The position numbers were made by a program, and so were the translations under genes. This document shows, in pieces, positions 24,601 to 37,300 of a stretch of DNA of 44,196 bases (positions are counted from its first letter, which is position 1; every line of letters begins with the position of its first letter). Source of the DNA: Ichthyophonus hoferi (taxonomy: Eukaryota; Opisthokonta; Ichthyosporea; Ichthyophonida; Ichthyophonidae); the NCBI GenBank assembly GCA_002751075.1, contig NAOQ01000360.1, positions 33,746 to 77,941 of the forward strand, written 5' to 3'. The notes under the pieces were generated by a model. It saw only the letters and a list, made by a program, of their open reading frames with translations, was not told the origin of the DNA and searched no databases.

Positions 24601-27600
24601 TCCTTTTCCTTTTGCGCTTCACTCTTTCTTTTATTTGATTGCTTTGCTTCTACTGCCTAGCAAGTAGTGATCCAATAGTAAGACTGCTTGTTTCTTCCCC
24701 TTTCATAGGTAATAAGCATTGCTTTAAATGATACCTTTTGTTGCCTATTAATAGCAAGCAATGTAGTAGATAGACGGCTACCCTCTGACAGACCTGTATT
24801 ATGTAGCATTAAAACCATGTTCCTTTAGTAGTTATATGTACAGGCGTTAACTTGCCATTACCAAGTATAGGAGACCATTAAGAAGGTAGAGCGCTGCCTG
24901 GTAGAGGACAAGAAGGATGTTCGCTCTGGAACATGGACCGGTAATGAGGTTAGCATCTCCCGCTATCTCCCTTGCTTCATGTTTGCCTACCATATTATAT
25001 TAGACTATATCATATTATGTATGTACTGAGGTCTGGCTGCTTCTATTACTACATGTTAATAAGAAAAGATGTTTTCTATTGGCTTTGGTTACAGATGATT
25101 GATGAGGGTCAAAGGTTTATTAGCTCAGATAGAGGGAAAAACAAGAATTAAGCAATAAAATCAAGTAGCCCGTGGTGAGTAAGGAAAGAAGATAAGTAAG
25201 GAAAGAAGAATGATCTAACCAAATGATGATGGCCTATGACCTATGCGCTCTCAGATTGAAGTGCTTAACAGTCTGCTGTTGTTGACCTCCAAGCCTATGA
25301 CTTACCTTGTCAACGTCACTGAGTCTGACTACATCAAGAGGAAGAACAAATGGTAATTAATCTCTTTTTTAAACACCATCTTGATGAACCATGCAATGGT
25401 TTTATTGTTTAATTATCACCTAGATCTGTGCATGCCACCAAGGTCACACCATAACATTGTATATGAGGGAGTGTGGAAGGGGTATAGTTTCATAAGGTAG
25501 TTTTACTGGCTGATGGCTTGTGAACTTTCTCAATTTATCAACCTAAACCTTTTTTTCTCGGCCTATGCTGTTATTACATGCCCATGTGCACAGAGGAATG
25601 GGAAAAAGCTAACTCAGCGGTGGGTTGCAGGCTGCCTAAGATCAAGGCCTACGTGGACGATCGCAACAAGGGTGATCTTATTATCCCCTGGAGTGGAGAG
25701 CTTGAGTCCAAGGTAGGATGATATGTTAGCTGGCTAGACTGGTTGATTGCCATGAGCTGTCTTAGAGTTTACGTAGATCATACTTCTATCTTACTTTCGT
25801 AGCTCTTATATACCCTGCGCATACACCCATATATGCATAGATGTATTTGTATACCATTATACTGTATGGTGTTCTTGATCATCTTTCCATTCTACGGACA
25901 TGTATATTTGCCAATCAACCATTCCATTAACACGCGGTGGTGGTGGTGGTTAGCTCTTCGATATGGGCCCCGCGGATTCCGAGGTATACTGCAAGGAGAA
26001 CAACTGTCAAAGTGCCCTGCCCAAGATCATCAAGGTAATTAATTAATTAATTAATTAATATGGAAGTAGGAGCGATAATGGTTGTACGTCATAGAGCCAT
26101 TATTCTTTAGGAGAATACTGCATCTATAATATACTAAAGCCATTATCGTTTTCAAGTTGGCATCAGGATAATCTGCCATAATCATGAATATGTAACCTTT
26201 AAATAGAGAAACAATAACCATCTTTGTAAATAACATTTTCGTTATAATAATTTGGGTCTATTTTTCTATGATAATATTTTATACCTACTATTATAATATG
26301 ACTTAAGTAACAGGGGTCTATTATTTATTTTTTCGTATGTAGTTGCCCTTTTGATCAGGCCCAGTGCTTGACAATAGCAGCGAAAACTACTTTTATAGGT
26401 GGTTACGATAATATTAATAATATTCATAAAAATCAGCTTCCTCTTTGTTTTAATAAATAATTGCCTGTGTATTGCCATGATAGGTCTAGCCCTTGGTTAT
26501 CCTGATAGTAAGCAGTATGCTGACCACTCTATCCACAGGCTGCCTACAAGGGATTGAACCTCCAGTACTTCTTTACCGCTGGTGCTGATGAGGTCCGCGC
26601 ATGGACCATTAGGGTAAGTATTTTAGTATTTTACCTCTTTCCTTGTCATTACAACTCTTTTTTTTCCTGATTCATTGTTATTTACTTTCGCCTCTCCATT
26701 TTTTCGCGATTATTATACTGTCTTGATGTTATCTCTGATTTCAGGTAGACGTATCTTTGTAATATGTATGACCTGAATTGAATGATGCACAACATGACCT
26801 TTCTTATTGAGTTACATACCTCTATACATTACCTAGGAGAATAAAACATAATACATAAACGCAACCAAGGTTAAAGTGTCCTGTTTTACCAGGATATGTA
26901 AGTATTTGTTTCAAAATACTCGAATTATGTGCGGCCATTATTTATTTTTGATTTCAAATAAGAATTATCATTTTGACGTGATATTTCCTGTATGAGTATC
27001 CTTCCTTGTGGGTTATTAACAATTGGGTGGCTAGTGTGGTGACAAGGCCCCTGAGGCCGCAGGCAAGATCCACACCGATTTTGAGCGTGGCTTCATCATG
27101 GCTGAGGGTAAGTAGCCTTTTCTATATATCTACTATTATACTTACCTACTACCTGCTATCCTATGACCACATTATACCTACCTACTATATTCTCGTGAGA
27201 GTGCATGAATATGGAGAAGGGACATATGGCACATATATATGGCCTGTGGGATTGTATTATGATATTCTGATACCACGCGTATCCTAACCATACCGATTTT
27301 AAACTATTTAGACGTTTCTTTGCATTGTGCGCGTTCACACATACATATAATATACATATGATTTTATGGGAGGATGGGAAGGGGGATTGTCTTGGTAACG
27401 AGTCGGGTGGGGGGCTATCTATAGTGATGAAGTTCACGGACTACAAGGAGTATGGCAGTGAGGCTGCTGTCAAGGCCGCTGGAAAGTACGCACAACAAGG
27501 AAAGAACTATGTGGTGGGCGATGGCGATATCATCTTCTTCAAGGTATGCATGTAGCATGTTGTTCTATTGTTCTGTTTACCTTATTGTAAGACGGATATA

Positions 27601-27903
27601 TGAATAGATAGTAGTGTATTAAAAGATACATGATACTTGCCATAAATAACCTTGTTTACTTTCTTTGTATATACAATATCATGCTTGCATATATTTGACA
27701 ATAGGTTTTAATAGGTTACAGGTGTACACCTGTTTGTTATGTTCTATTTAGTTTATTATCTCTGAATCATCACGAAGTTAATTATATGATGGTATGTTCT
27801 ACTTGAATAGCAGCTGTATAAGTATTCAATACTAACCATGGTTAATACCCCCCCACCCCTCACCCACCAGTTCAACGTGACAGCTCCTGCCAAAAAGAAA
27901 TAA
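21639..27903 (+). CDS. OLA1: Obg-like ATPase 1 (YchF/OLA1)
   Basis: Cytosolic YchF-family P-loop ATPase that associates with ribosomes and stress responses. Exons: 21639-21736, 22202-22272, 22719-22783, 23082-23217, 23540-23637, 24484-24564, 24871-24948, 25255-25352, 25631-25712, 25954-26034, 26539-26613, 27035-27107, 27425-27543, 27871-27903. The total is 1188 nt, 395 aa (human 396), with every phase fitting. Walker A is GIPNVGKST (28-36), split by intron 1 inside Gly33. The G3 motif is DIAG (91-94), within [20 protein letters not shown]. At the G4 position it has NVTE (229-232) instead of NKxD, which fits the ATP preference of this family. The coiled-coil region follows around [18 protein letters not shown]. 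The C-terminal TGS domain includes [19 protein letters not shown] and [14 protein letters not shown]. The ATG has a G at -3. It ends APAKKK, the usual lysine tail. Confidence 0.97.
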
Positions 27904-28027
27904 AATAAACGTACCATCTCCTTCCTCCTGTGTAAGCCCAGTGACAAGTGACAAGCACTAGTATATTGTGCCAACATGTAAGCGATAAGCAGAATTAACA
28001 GGCTGTGCTTTTAAGCACCCGATATTC

Positions 28028-28033
28028 AATAAA
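28028..28033 (+). terminator. Poly(A) signal of OLA1
   Basis: AATAAA in ATTCAATAAAGG, 125 bp past the stop and followed by a T-rich stretch. Another AATAAA overlaps the stop region at 27904-27909 and is less likely to be used. Confidence 0.65.
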
Positions 28034-29966
28034 GGTTTTACTTTCTACCAAGTCTTGAAGTGTATAGTGCAGTAGCTCATTTTATTACCGAATTTTGGAT
28101 GTAGTTTTCTGTTAAATACCACAGCCTAGTTTGTATGTGCGACTAATGTGTTGAACTACATGATTTTTAACCAATGAGGTTGGATAATGAGCCATCCATT
28201 CTTTTTCTCAATAGGCCATAATCACATTATCTTCATTGCACATGTCTGTAACTATGCCAACATATCGTATCCTCTGTTCCTTATCACCCACATATTTTTA
28301 GACAGACTTGTCTTTGACTTCTGGAGATGCGTTACCCTTTAGTCCTACATGTTCATTATCTCTCTGATGCCTTGATTGGTGTGAAAACCTTTTTTATCTT
28401 TCAAATCCCATCTCATTGGTTGGCTTAAAATAGCCGTATTGCATATATTACCTTTATATAGCAAATACTTATCTAATATACATTTAGCAAGATACATTGC
28501 ATATGTGGTAGTTAGGTTGGAGTTAACGGGAGAGAGGGAGAGATGCAGAGATATTCAACGTAATATTGTGATAGACTGGCAATGATATATATATATATAA
28601 TCCTTTATTTTAATGTCACAGCTCTATAGACTATTTTCCTCTATAAACAAAACTTCAAAATAATTGCTATATGCGGTAACATAACATGTCACGTTTTGGA
28701 ATAAAATAATTTATATATATATACATTAAATAGAATAATTATTGCTGCTGTAAAACACAATGCACTATACACAAAGTTACAAACCTTCTACTAAATTACC
28801 AGTAATGACTTATACTATACAATTAGACCATAATACCACGCACATTTGTTTTCTCTATTTTCCTTCTTTAATAACCATACAGTATTGATAAGCAACACAC
28901 ACCTTTTAAAATATATTGTTGTTAGGATTGGGTAAGTTATCTTTTATTACGCTATTGTATATTTTATCTTTTGAAAGACTAAAACATATTTAGATCTGCT
29001 GCACATACTTGCGACATTGTCAACATATTTTATGCTACGTACGGTTATAGTTAGGGTTGTTTCGAGAGTCAGTTCATTTCCATGATTACACAACTTGTTA
29101 CTGGCTATCCATCGCTATATATGCGTATATACATGCATATGATTAATAACGATGTCATTAATTGTTATTAATTCCATTAACTAATCATTATTTAGGTAGT
29201 GATTTTTTTTACTCATGGTTATCACTTAATTAATTATTTTATTAATAGTAATTTAACTTTGTTCTTTATTGCTACCCAATAATTGCCAGTAGCCTCCAAT
29301 AATTAATAATTAATATTTAATTAATTAAAAATTACTTAATTAATTGGCAATCTAACCAGACTTATTTATTCTTTTAAGAATGACTCTAAATTATGGGATT
29401 AAAATAATATGGTATGATATACGTATTTTAGTAATTTATTTGACCGATTGCAAGCTAAATTATAAGTTAATCCTTCACTGACTGCTATTCCATTATCGCT
29501 TTTTGCAATTAAGGCAATATGATAGAATAAGATTATTTAAAGATTTTATTTGACCAATTATCCACTCAATTATAAATCCATCTAACCCCGATATTTCATT
29601 AGTATCAGAAAATGATTATGTTAGCTCTATTCACTTGTTCACAGTTGCGGGGATCCCCAATTGTATAACTGGTAGTGGTTAATATTGCTTGACCAGTGCT
29701 GGTAACAGTCACTTGATCAGACCTGCCTTAAGGAGGATAAATGCTTTGATGCCCTTGAGTGCGAATGTTGAAATTGCACAATGAGATCCATCAGTAAGTG
29801 ATTATATATTACGATGTAACTGATAACTATCGTTGCAAGTTAATGTTAATAAGCAGTTCTCTGAGTTCTGTACGAGCGAGTGGATTTGGACACTGATTAT
29901 CGTATATACGAGAGCCAGTGGTGGATTAGGCATTAAAATAACGATGTAGATAATATGATATAATAT
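28034..29966. other. AT-rich region, no gene seen
   Basis: No gene seen. About 29290-29345 is nearly pure TTAATTAA-like sequence. A 21-codon Cys-rich frame (29706-29771, + strand) encodes DQTCLKEDKCFDALECEC; it is too short to call. Confidence 0.5.
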
Positions 29967-30450
29967 GATATAGCATACCCTGTCTTTATTTTAAACTGTT
30001 ACCCGGACAATACTGTAAATAAAACTAGAAGCCTCGTCTCAATCACACAGTAGTTAATTTATATCATTATAACCACATGTGATGTAGCGAGACTGAATTT
30101 GAATCAAACTGTATACTTAAAAGGGCTAAAATATGTTTGGATACTAAGTTTATAGATTAGCCATTAATTAACTCTTATCAACACAGCCAAAATCTAAAAA
30201 TAGAGTATATTTGCATTGTATGATGATATGATAAGATATGGCATAGCCTGTTTTTATTTTAATCCGTTACCCGAAAAATAATGTAAAAAAACCCAGAAGC
30301 CCTGTTTCCAACCATACAGTAGTTATTTATACCATTATAATCAAATGTGATGTAGTGAGATTGAAATTAAATCAAACTGTGTTTATAAAAGAGTTAAAAT
30401 ATGATTGGATACAAGGTTTGTAAGTTAGCCATTGCTTAACTTTATCAACG
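29967..30450. repeat. Diverged tandem duplication, period about 268 bp
   Basis: Copy 1 is about 29967-30185 and copy 2 about 30235-30450, with a spacer between. Shared in order are GATAT(A/G)GCATA, TTTATTTTAA, GTTACCCG, AGAAGCC, ACAGTAGTTA, AATGTGATGTAG-like (ATGTGATGTAG), AATCAAACTGT, TTAGCCATT and CTT...ATCAAC. No open frame runs through it. It looks like the 219-bp duplication in style but shares no obvious sequence with it. Confidence 0.88.
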
Positions 30451-31418
30451 CTTCGATCGAGATTATATTTGACCAACTATGTTCTTGGCCAACGACTTAA
30501 TCTTGCTTTTATTATTACAATCATAAGAGCCATGCAATGTAAGTGATACGAGTATCAGTCTACATGAATCAATATATTTATTGTAGTTCATCAGTAAATC
30601 AATCAGATGAGTCCAGCTGAAAACCCTCGAGAAGAGGGAAAGGCTAATAAGAACATATCTAACGAAAATAAAGATACTCTTCAATTTCTTAAATCTTTTC
30701 GAAATAATTGCTAATTTCATCAAACCAGTAGGAATCGTACGTTACAATTAGAGATTTAAAGATATTTAACTAATAGGAATCATAAATACAGACGATGGCG
30801 TTCCCGTGACCTATAGTTGTTTAGAAAGGGAGAGAATATCTAATTAAGGGACGTTTGAACGTGTCACTTTTTATACACGGAGTATAGTTATTCTAAGACA
30901 TACCTTTAATACTAAACAAGTCGGCGGGGCTTATCTTAGGCAGGATACCTGAACAATGTGTTATCTGGACCCAAAACATATGACCAAAAATAGCTTATTA
31001 TATAATTTCAGGCCCTCTGCCATTGCCTGGTTTAGTTTAAATTTATCATCTTGATTTCCATTTAAACCAATGGATTGCATTAACTATTTTTAAATGATAA
31101 TTCTTATTATAATACTACTATGAATATATTTTAAAAGGCGTGCGTGTTATTTATCAATACTTCGAGGTTATTAAAGAAAGAAAATAAATAATAATAAAAA
31201 GTATGTAGTATGAATGCCTAGTGTATAGTATGAGTTATTGCCAGTAATTTAGTGGAAGTTGATTATTATTGAACACGTGCTATATTCGCTGCACCTTCCA
31301 GTGATTGGTATAGAACACCAGATCTAAATATGTTTTAACTTCCAATAGATATAAAACCTCAAGGATGTAATTGGCAGATGATTAACCCAATCCTAGCAAT
31401 ATTAACTGAAAACCAAAC
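30451..31418. other. AT-rich region upstream of the chitin-binding gene
   Basis: No gene recognised. A - strand frame at 30463-30723 (86 codons, basic and hydrophobic) has no features I know and is probably chance. Confidence 0.45.
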
Positions 31419-31426
31419 TATAAAAG
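31419..31426 (+). promoter_or_regulatory. TATA box of the chitin-binding protein gene
   Basis: TATAAAAG, a near-ideal TATA box, 57 bp before the ATG. The leader between contains repeated TTTACAA(TT) units (about 31456-31482) and no upstream ATG. Confidence 0.8.
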
Positions 31427-31482
31427 GGATTTGCTGACCTATATCTCCCATACTTATTTACAATTTACAATTACAATTTACA

Positions 31483-31965
31483 ATGGCTTATTATTTCATT
31501 GCTACTGCCTTAGCTGCTGTTGCTACTCTATCCTCTGCTGCAGTGCCTATAGAAGATGACAAGGAAGATGCGACCACCACAGAAGAGGAAATTCACGCCA
31601 TTTGCCCCGACCCAAATTGGGAAAGGAATAAAGCATACCATGTTTATTCCTTCCCACGCGACGTTCACAAGTATTACAATTGTGGTCACCACACCACTAT
31701 AGAAACGTGCCCTAATGGTCTGGTTTTCGACCCAAAAAAACACTACTGTACTTGGGACATTAAAACATCTAAGGACTTCAAATGCCCCGAGCTTTCCGGC
31801 CAGTTTAAACTTTTTAAATATTTTGCAGATCCCAATTTTGAAAATCAATACCATAAGTGTTGGGGTATTGAGTTTTTCAAAGCTGAAAGGAGAGCATGCC
31901 CTCACAATAAGATATTTAACCAGTCACATAAAAGTTGTGTACAAGTCAATAGTGCTTCACATTAG
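31483..31965 (+). CDS. Secreted two-domain CBM14/peritrophin-like chitin-binding protein
   Basis: A 160-residue secreted protein, intronless. Residues 1-20 form a signal peptide (hydrophobic, Ala-rich, cleavage likely after SSA or SAA). Residues 22-38 are acidic and Thr/Glu-rich. Two repeats follow, each with four cysteines: Cys41-67-76-89 and Cys101-126-139-152. The first has YYNCG...CPNGLVFDPKKHYCTWD and the second YHKCWG...CPHNKIFNQSHKSC, the pattern of the chitin-binding type 2 (CBM14) fold with its aromatic and CPxG.xFd elements. Classical domains have six cysteines, so one disulfide per domain is missing. It probably binds chitin outside the cell, in a cell wall, cyst, cuticle or gut lining; it could also be an effector that shields or blocks chitin. 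A strong TATA box precedes it and AATAAA follows at 32213. Confidence 0.85.
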   Translation: MAYYFIATALAAVATLSSAAVPIEDDKEDATTTEEEIHAICPDPNWERNKAYHVYSFPRDVHKYYNCGHHTTIETCPNGLVFDPKKHYCTWDIKTSKDFKCPELSGQFKLFKYFADPNFENQYHKCWGIEFFKAERRACPHNKIFNQSHKSCVQVNSASH

Positions 31966-32212
31966 TACATTCAGTCTGGGCTAACTGGATTAATCAAAGT
32001 GCTGTGATCATGTGGATGGTTAGGGGACACTGTATAAAGCTCACGCTAATTTCTTAGTGATGATGACATGTGTATATGTAGGTGTATGTGTATGGGTTTA
32101 TATATTTATCTATATGTGGGTTTTCAGCAAGGAATTTCACTGTTGCGGAAAAACCAAATAAGTTAGGTAGATCAAGGCTTACAGTTGAATTGAATTTAAA
32201 ATCTCTAATATA

Positions 32213-32218
32213 AATAAA
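32213..32218 (+). terminator. Poly(A) signal of the chitin-binding gene
   Basis: AATAAA 248 bp after the stop in TATAAATAAACATA. A second AATAAA near 32431 is possible. Confidence 0.5.
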
Positions 32219-34353
32219 CATATAAAAGTATATGTGTGTTCATAATATTACTGGATATAATTGCTGAGTAATATATTGAGTTTAAGTTGAAGAATGTAGA
32301 TTGTTGTGTCTAGAATCCACATGCAACACTACTGTTTAAAGTTATATGAAATTGCCAAATAATGTAATACCATATTTTCAAAACTAGTTGTTGCTGTCAT
32401 ATATACATACTATCGTGTGTATACATTTATAATAAATTGATAATGCGGGCTAACCCAAAGTAATGCTTCAAATTGCAAAACCTTTGTGATTTTGTGTATA
32501 GTGCGTTGGGATTCACAACCATCTCTATTATACTTAATGTTTATAATATATTATTTTGGTCAAAAAACTATTATGTTATATTACTGCATATAAAAATTAA
32601 TTTTAAGGTTTATTTATAGAAGATAATAGTCCATAGAGCTGTGACCATTAAAATAACAAAATGTATTATACATATAATTAAATGCAAAGTATTTTTGTGT
32701 GCGTTTACGAGAACTTTGTAGTTTTCTATTGATAACGTGTACGTGTAATCGGGGGCGTATCTTTACTTATGTTCCCGCATATTTCTGAGCGGGGATCATA
32801 TTTGTTTTTACTACTGCTATCTTTTATACTTCGTTTTACAGCGCGGATGTTATTTTTTGGTTAACACCCGTATGGCTATGTTTAATAATATAAATGGAAC
32901 CGATTATAAATATTCTTATTGATTGATACAATTCATGAAGGACAACAGAGACCCATTAGAAATGTCTGATCTTATCTCGGTACTTGTAGCAATTAATAAT
33001 AACTGTATACACTTGTCTTTCATTAAAAAAACAAGATATTTATACAGTCATCTTGACAGATTCCAATGCTGGTCCGGTCACTGACAGGCCTTTATGCTTA
33101 TAAGATACAGTATACCAAATAGGGACTAATTAGCAAATACACATTGGCTAACTATAAATCTACAATTTTTGACCTATGTAATATATATATGCTTAAATTA
33201 ATTATAAAACTACATACTAATATTATTATGTTGTAACATGTGTAGTCCATTACTATAATTCTTTATTTATTTGCATTAGAATATAAAGTTTATTCCATTT
33301 ATTTATTATCTGCTGTTAATCAAATAGTATTAATTATTTATCAACTCTAGGAAGTAATGAATCAGATTGAAATTAATTCCTGTATACCATATTATATTAG
33401 GTATGTAGTTTGATCTGAGTTCAGTGGCACCCCATTACACGTGCTTAAAGAAATATAAATTAACCACTGTGTGGTTGAGACGGGGTTTTTAGGTATATAC
33501 ACTATAGTCCGACACCTGACTCCACCTTTCTCAGGGTGACAACTTTATATAAAGATTGGGTGTGTTTATCTAATAATTTTACCAAATTAGCATAAATAAA
33601 GGTGCTATATAATTATTTGTCCTAGTTTACATGCTCCAACGGGGTCAAGTCATAGGGAGTTTACATTATTTCCAGCTAAATAAATCATAAAAAGGTATAT
33701 TATATGCGTGACTCCCATAAAAAGAACTATATAAAATTAAAATAACGTTAGTCCTCATATATTAACTAATTAGTAATTAAAGCAATCATTGGAATAATAA
33801 CATTTTATATTCCCGTCAATGATTGGCATACCAGGCACCTGACTTAGGAATACTTATTAGCCGCGGAGGCTTTTCTTATTTTGGCATCTTTGAACCTTGA
33901 TTTTTAGTTAATGCAAAAAATAATAAATTTAATGAATATACAATTGCTCCATGCTTCGTAAAATATATAGTTTTTTTTTTGCAACTGCAAATATACTAAA
34001 CTACAAGAAGAAAAAAGTAAACAAATTCAATCAGCCTGTTATTGGCATTTCATTGACTGTTACCCCTTGGTAACAATTAATGTCGTGAGTGAGCTTCTTA
34101 AAATGTGCATGTGTTAATTGGTTAAAATAGCATTAGTGCATTCCAACACTAATTGGATCTCTAAAATTCTGAATAGATCCTATTGGCCAATCTATAGGGT
34201 TATATATAGATATAACTCCCACTCGGGTGCTACTGTAATCACTAGTTCGTGATATTTTATATTTTATATTTTATTTTATTATATTTTATTAAATTTATTA
34301 TATTTTGATTTATTTGATATATAATTCACCTTTGAGAACCTCAGAAAACAAAC
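32219..34353. other. AT-rich region between the chitin-binding gene and SLY1
   Basis: No gene recognised. A GC-richer patch at about 32736-32862 is open on the - strand for 41 codons (contains KYDPRSEICGNISKD) without a known match. An imperfect inverted repeat CAATCATTG / CAATGATTG lies near 33783-33827. The region just before 34354 is a T/A-rich run of TTTTATAT units, perhaps the SLY1 promoter. Confidence 0.45.
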
Positions 34354-37300
34354 ATGGCCAGTTTAAGAGAAAAACAAAAAGGTACGAGGAGAACAGAAAT
34401 AAATAAGTTGCAGGTTAGAAGACGGGTAGACTTTTTGACTAAGAATTTTATTGACCAAAGTGTTTTTTTGGTTTTTGAGGTTACTTTGTCATCAAACATA
34501 TTAATGGGCATGAAAGTGAAAAGGAGAGGATGTGAGATAAGACAGAATAAATGGCTTGTATTGATGGGCTAGAGTTTATGATTTTGTGATTTTGTTATGC
34601 AATAGGTACGTGTGTGTAATACTGGCCTGCCTTTACGAGTGAGTACACTGGGCTATTTGTAAACGAGTTATATCTCATTATAGGTGCCATAAGGGCAATG
34701 TTAAACCTTAACACCCCGGTCAAGAAGGGAAATAATGAGCCTGTATGGAAGGTCCTTGTGTATGATCGTGCTGGCCAGGACATTATCTCCCCGATTCTTA
34801 CTGTCAACGAACTACGTGAACTCGGCGTTACACTTCACTTGTAAGCTTTTATGACATTACAAAGTAGTTTTGGTTTGTTCTACATATGTCTCCTTATGTA
34901 TTCATCATAGGCAAGGAATTTGTGTCAAGTAAATATTTACACAAATGTGTACATACACACCCAAGGTCATAGTCACAGGGTTGTGGTCGTAGAAAGGGAG
35001 AGTGTGTATGTAGTATGTACGTTTGTAAAATACTTCCATATTTCTGCCTGTATGTATACAAAGGCAATACACACCTACCGGAATTTCCAAGGAGGTTATT
35101 CATTTATTTTCCAGCTTTTTTGCACAGGCTGGTATCCATCCTGTCTATGATGCAAATTATAGGCACATATATACACAATATGCTATCATTCTATCATACA
35201 TACACAGGGCCACACATACTTTTGTGTAGGAAAGGGTTTATGCACACGTCATCTATTACCTCACATATATTGTAATGCTACGGCATATTATAACCTTTTA
35301 TGGTATTTATAACGCGTCATATCACCTACTGCTAGATGAAAGATAGAAGAGACCAATAGGGTGCCACCATTAGATGGTAGACAAAGGGGAGAGAGAGACC
35401 CTGGGCTGTAGGATAGTTATAGGCTTATAAGAAAGACGATGAAGGAAGTTTGGGTGAAGTTCAATGTGGTATATGATTGGTTTACACCCAACTAATTTCT
35501 GAATATTCAACTCGATGGGGGTTACCAGGCAGCTACATTCAGATCGTGACGCCATCCCTGACACCCCTGTGGTGTATTTCTGTATGCCCACCAAGGAAAA
35601 TGTCGAACGCATATGTAGGGTAGGTGATTGGTATATAATCATGCATGCATGTATTGGACAGTGTATGCCATATACGCCGCCTTACTCTGCGTAGCATGAA
35701 CATAGGCCTAGTTTTTGATTAATTATTGATATATATGTGCTTTTCTACTAATTCCATTGGTATACATCTATATAAGGCAATATGTACTAAGAATGGTGTA
35801 GGCATTTAGGTAGTATCGACTAATCACTACCACATGTAGACCCCTGTCTTATTTACCTTACTTATATGCCTTTATTCCTATACTCTACTTATATTCCTCC
35901 TCACAGGACTGCAAAAATGACCTGTATGAGACCTACTACATTAACTTTATCACTGCTGTACCTCGATCTCTCTTGGAAGACCTGGCCAATGCTGCCCTTG
36001 AGGCAGATGTTGTGGCACAGATATCGAAAGTAAGCATTGGATAGATGTCTGACGTCATGCACTTCTGACTATCTAGTTCTTCTTATATGCAATATAATGT
36101 ATATATATATTGGGTTATGTATGTTTAGTTGCACGTGCTCGTGTCAGAATACAAACATACACACACACACACACATATATATACCTGTTTTTGTTTTTGT
36201 CTGTTTCTTTCAGTACACTTGCAAGCACGGCCCTACCATCAACACACCTCGCTCCCTCTCTCCCTCTTTAGGTCTATGACCAACATATAAACTTTATAAG
36301 CCTGGAAGAGGATCTCTTTTGTGTTCGCCCCCTCAACAAGGAATCTATCTCCTATTATGCCTTGAACAACCCTCGAGCTAAGGTATGTATATCTATAAAT
36401 AGAGTGTGCAAATGACTGGCTCATGGTCTTGTGCACCCATACTCAGTTTATGATTACCCTCCAATTCAGTTTCTCTATTAACCATTTATCAATATGTATT
36501 AGAAAATTCAAAGCATTTTGTATATGAATGGATATGCTAGCCCTTTGAGATATGCGGACCTATATTTGGTCTGATGTATATGTGGGGTAATGTATAGAAT
36601 TTCTACCTTTGCTGTCATTGGTGCTATGTCATTGGTGCTATGAGACTGTTGGTCGGCTCTCTCGCTAATTCTGCAACTTAGGTTTAAAAAATAAAATATC
36701 AAATCATTTAACTCTCATATTGCCTAAAGAAACATTTGGGCATTAAAATTGATAGAGTATGGAATAATTGGCTGTAGGCAGGTAATATAAACGCACTGAT
36801 TGGTGGCTTGGCAGGATATAGAAGTGGAGAATAGTATTGATGAGATTGTAGAGTCCCTCTTTTCGGTGCTTGTGACGTCAGGTACCCAGGACGGTGTTAT
36901 GGTTATTATGGCTATTGTTGTTACTATTTATCATTGTTTTTATTATTACTATTATTATCATCATTAATATTTTTCCTATGTTAGGGTTGTTCTCAACCTT
37001 TGTATGCCATTATAGCCACAGAGAATGTTGCCCAATTTTATTTATTTATTATTATGTTCTTGTACTTTTATTTTTATTTGTTCCTTCCTATTGGTCCTTT
37101 TTATACTGTTTTTTTGTCGTTCTTTCTAGTTTAGATAGTCTAGTTCCTTCATCTATTGGTGTTGTTTGTGTTCTGTTCTGTTGCCCCTCACTATACTATT
37201 ACGTGACCTAACCTGCCACGCACCAATGAACACTTCTATTTTCAGGCACAATTCCAATCATTCGATGCCCTCGCAATAATGCTGCTGATATGGTGGCAAA

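Noticed and set aside
31528-31905. 125-codon - strand frame
   Set aside because: Shadow of the chitin-binding protein; it has no features of its own.
36894-37211. 105-codon hydrophobic frame
   Set aside because: T-rich SLY1 intron 6; the run of Leu/Ile/Phe comes from base composition.
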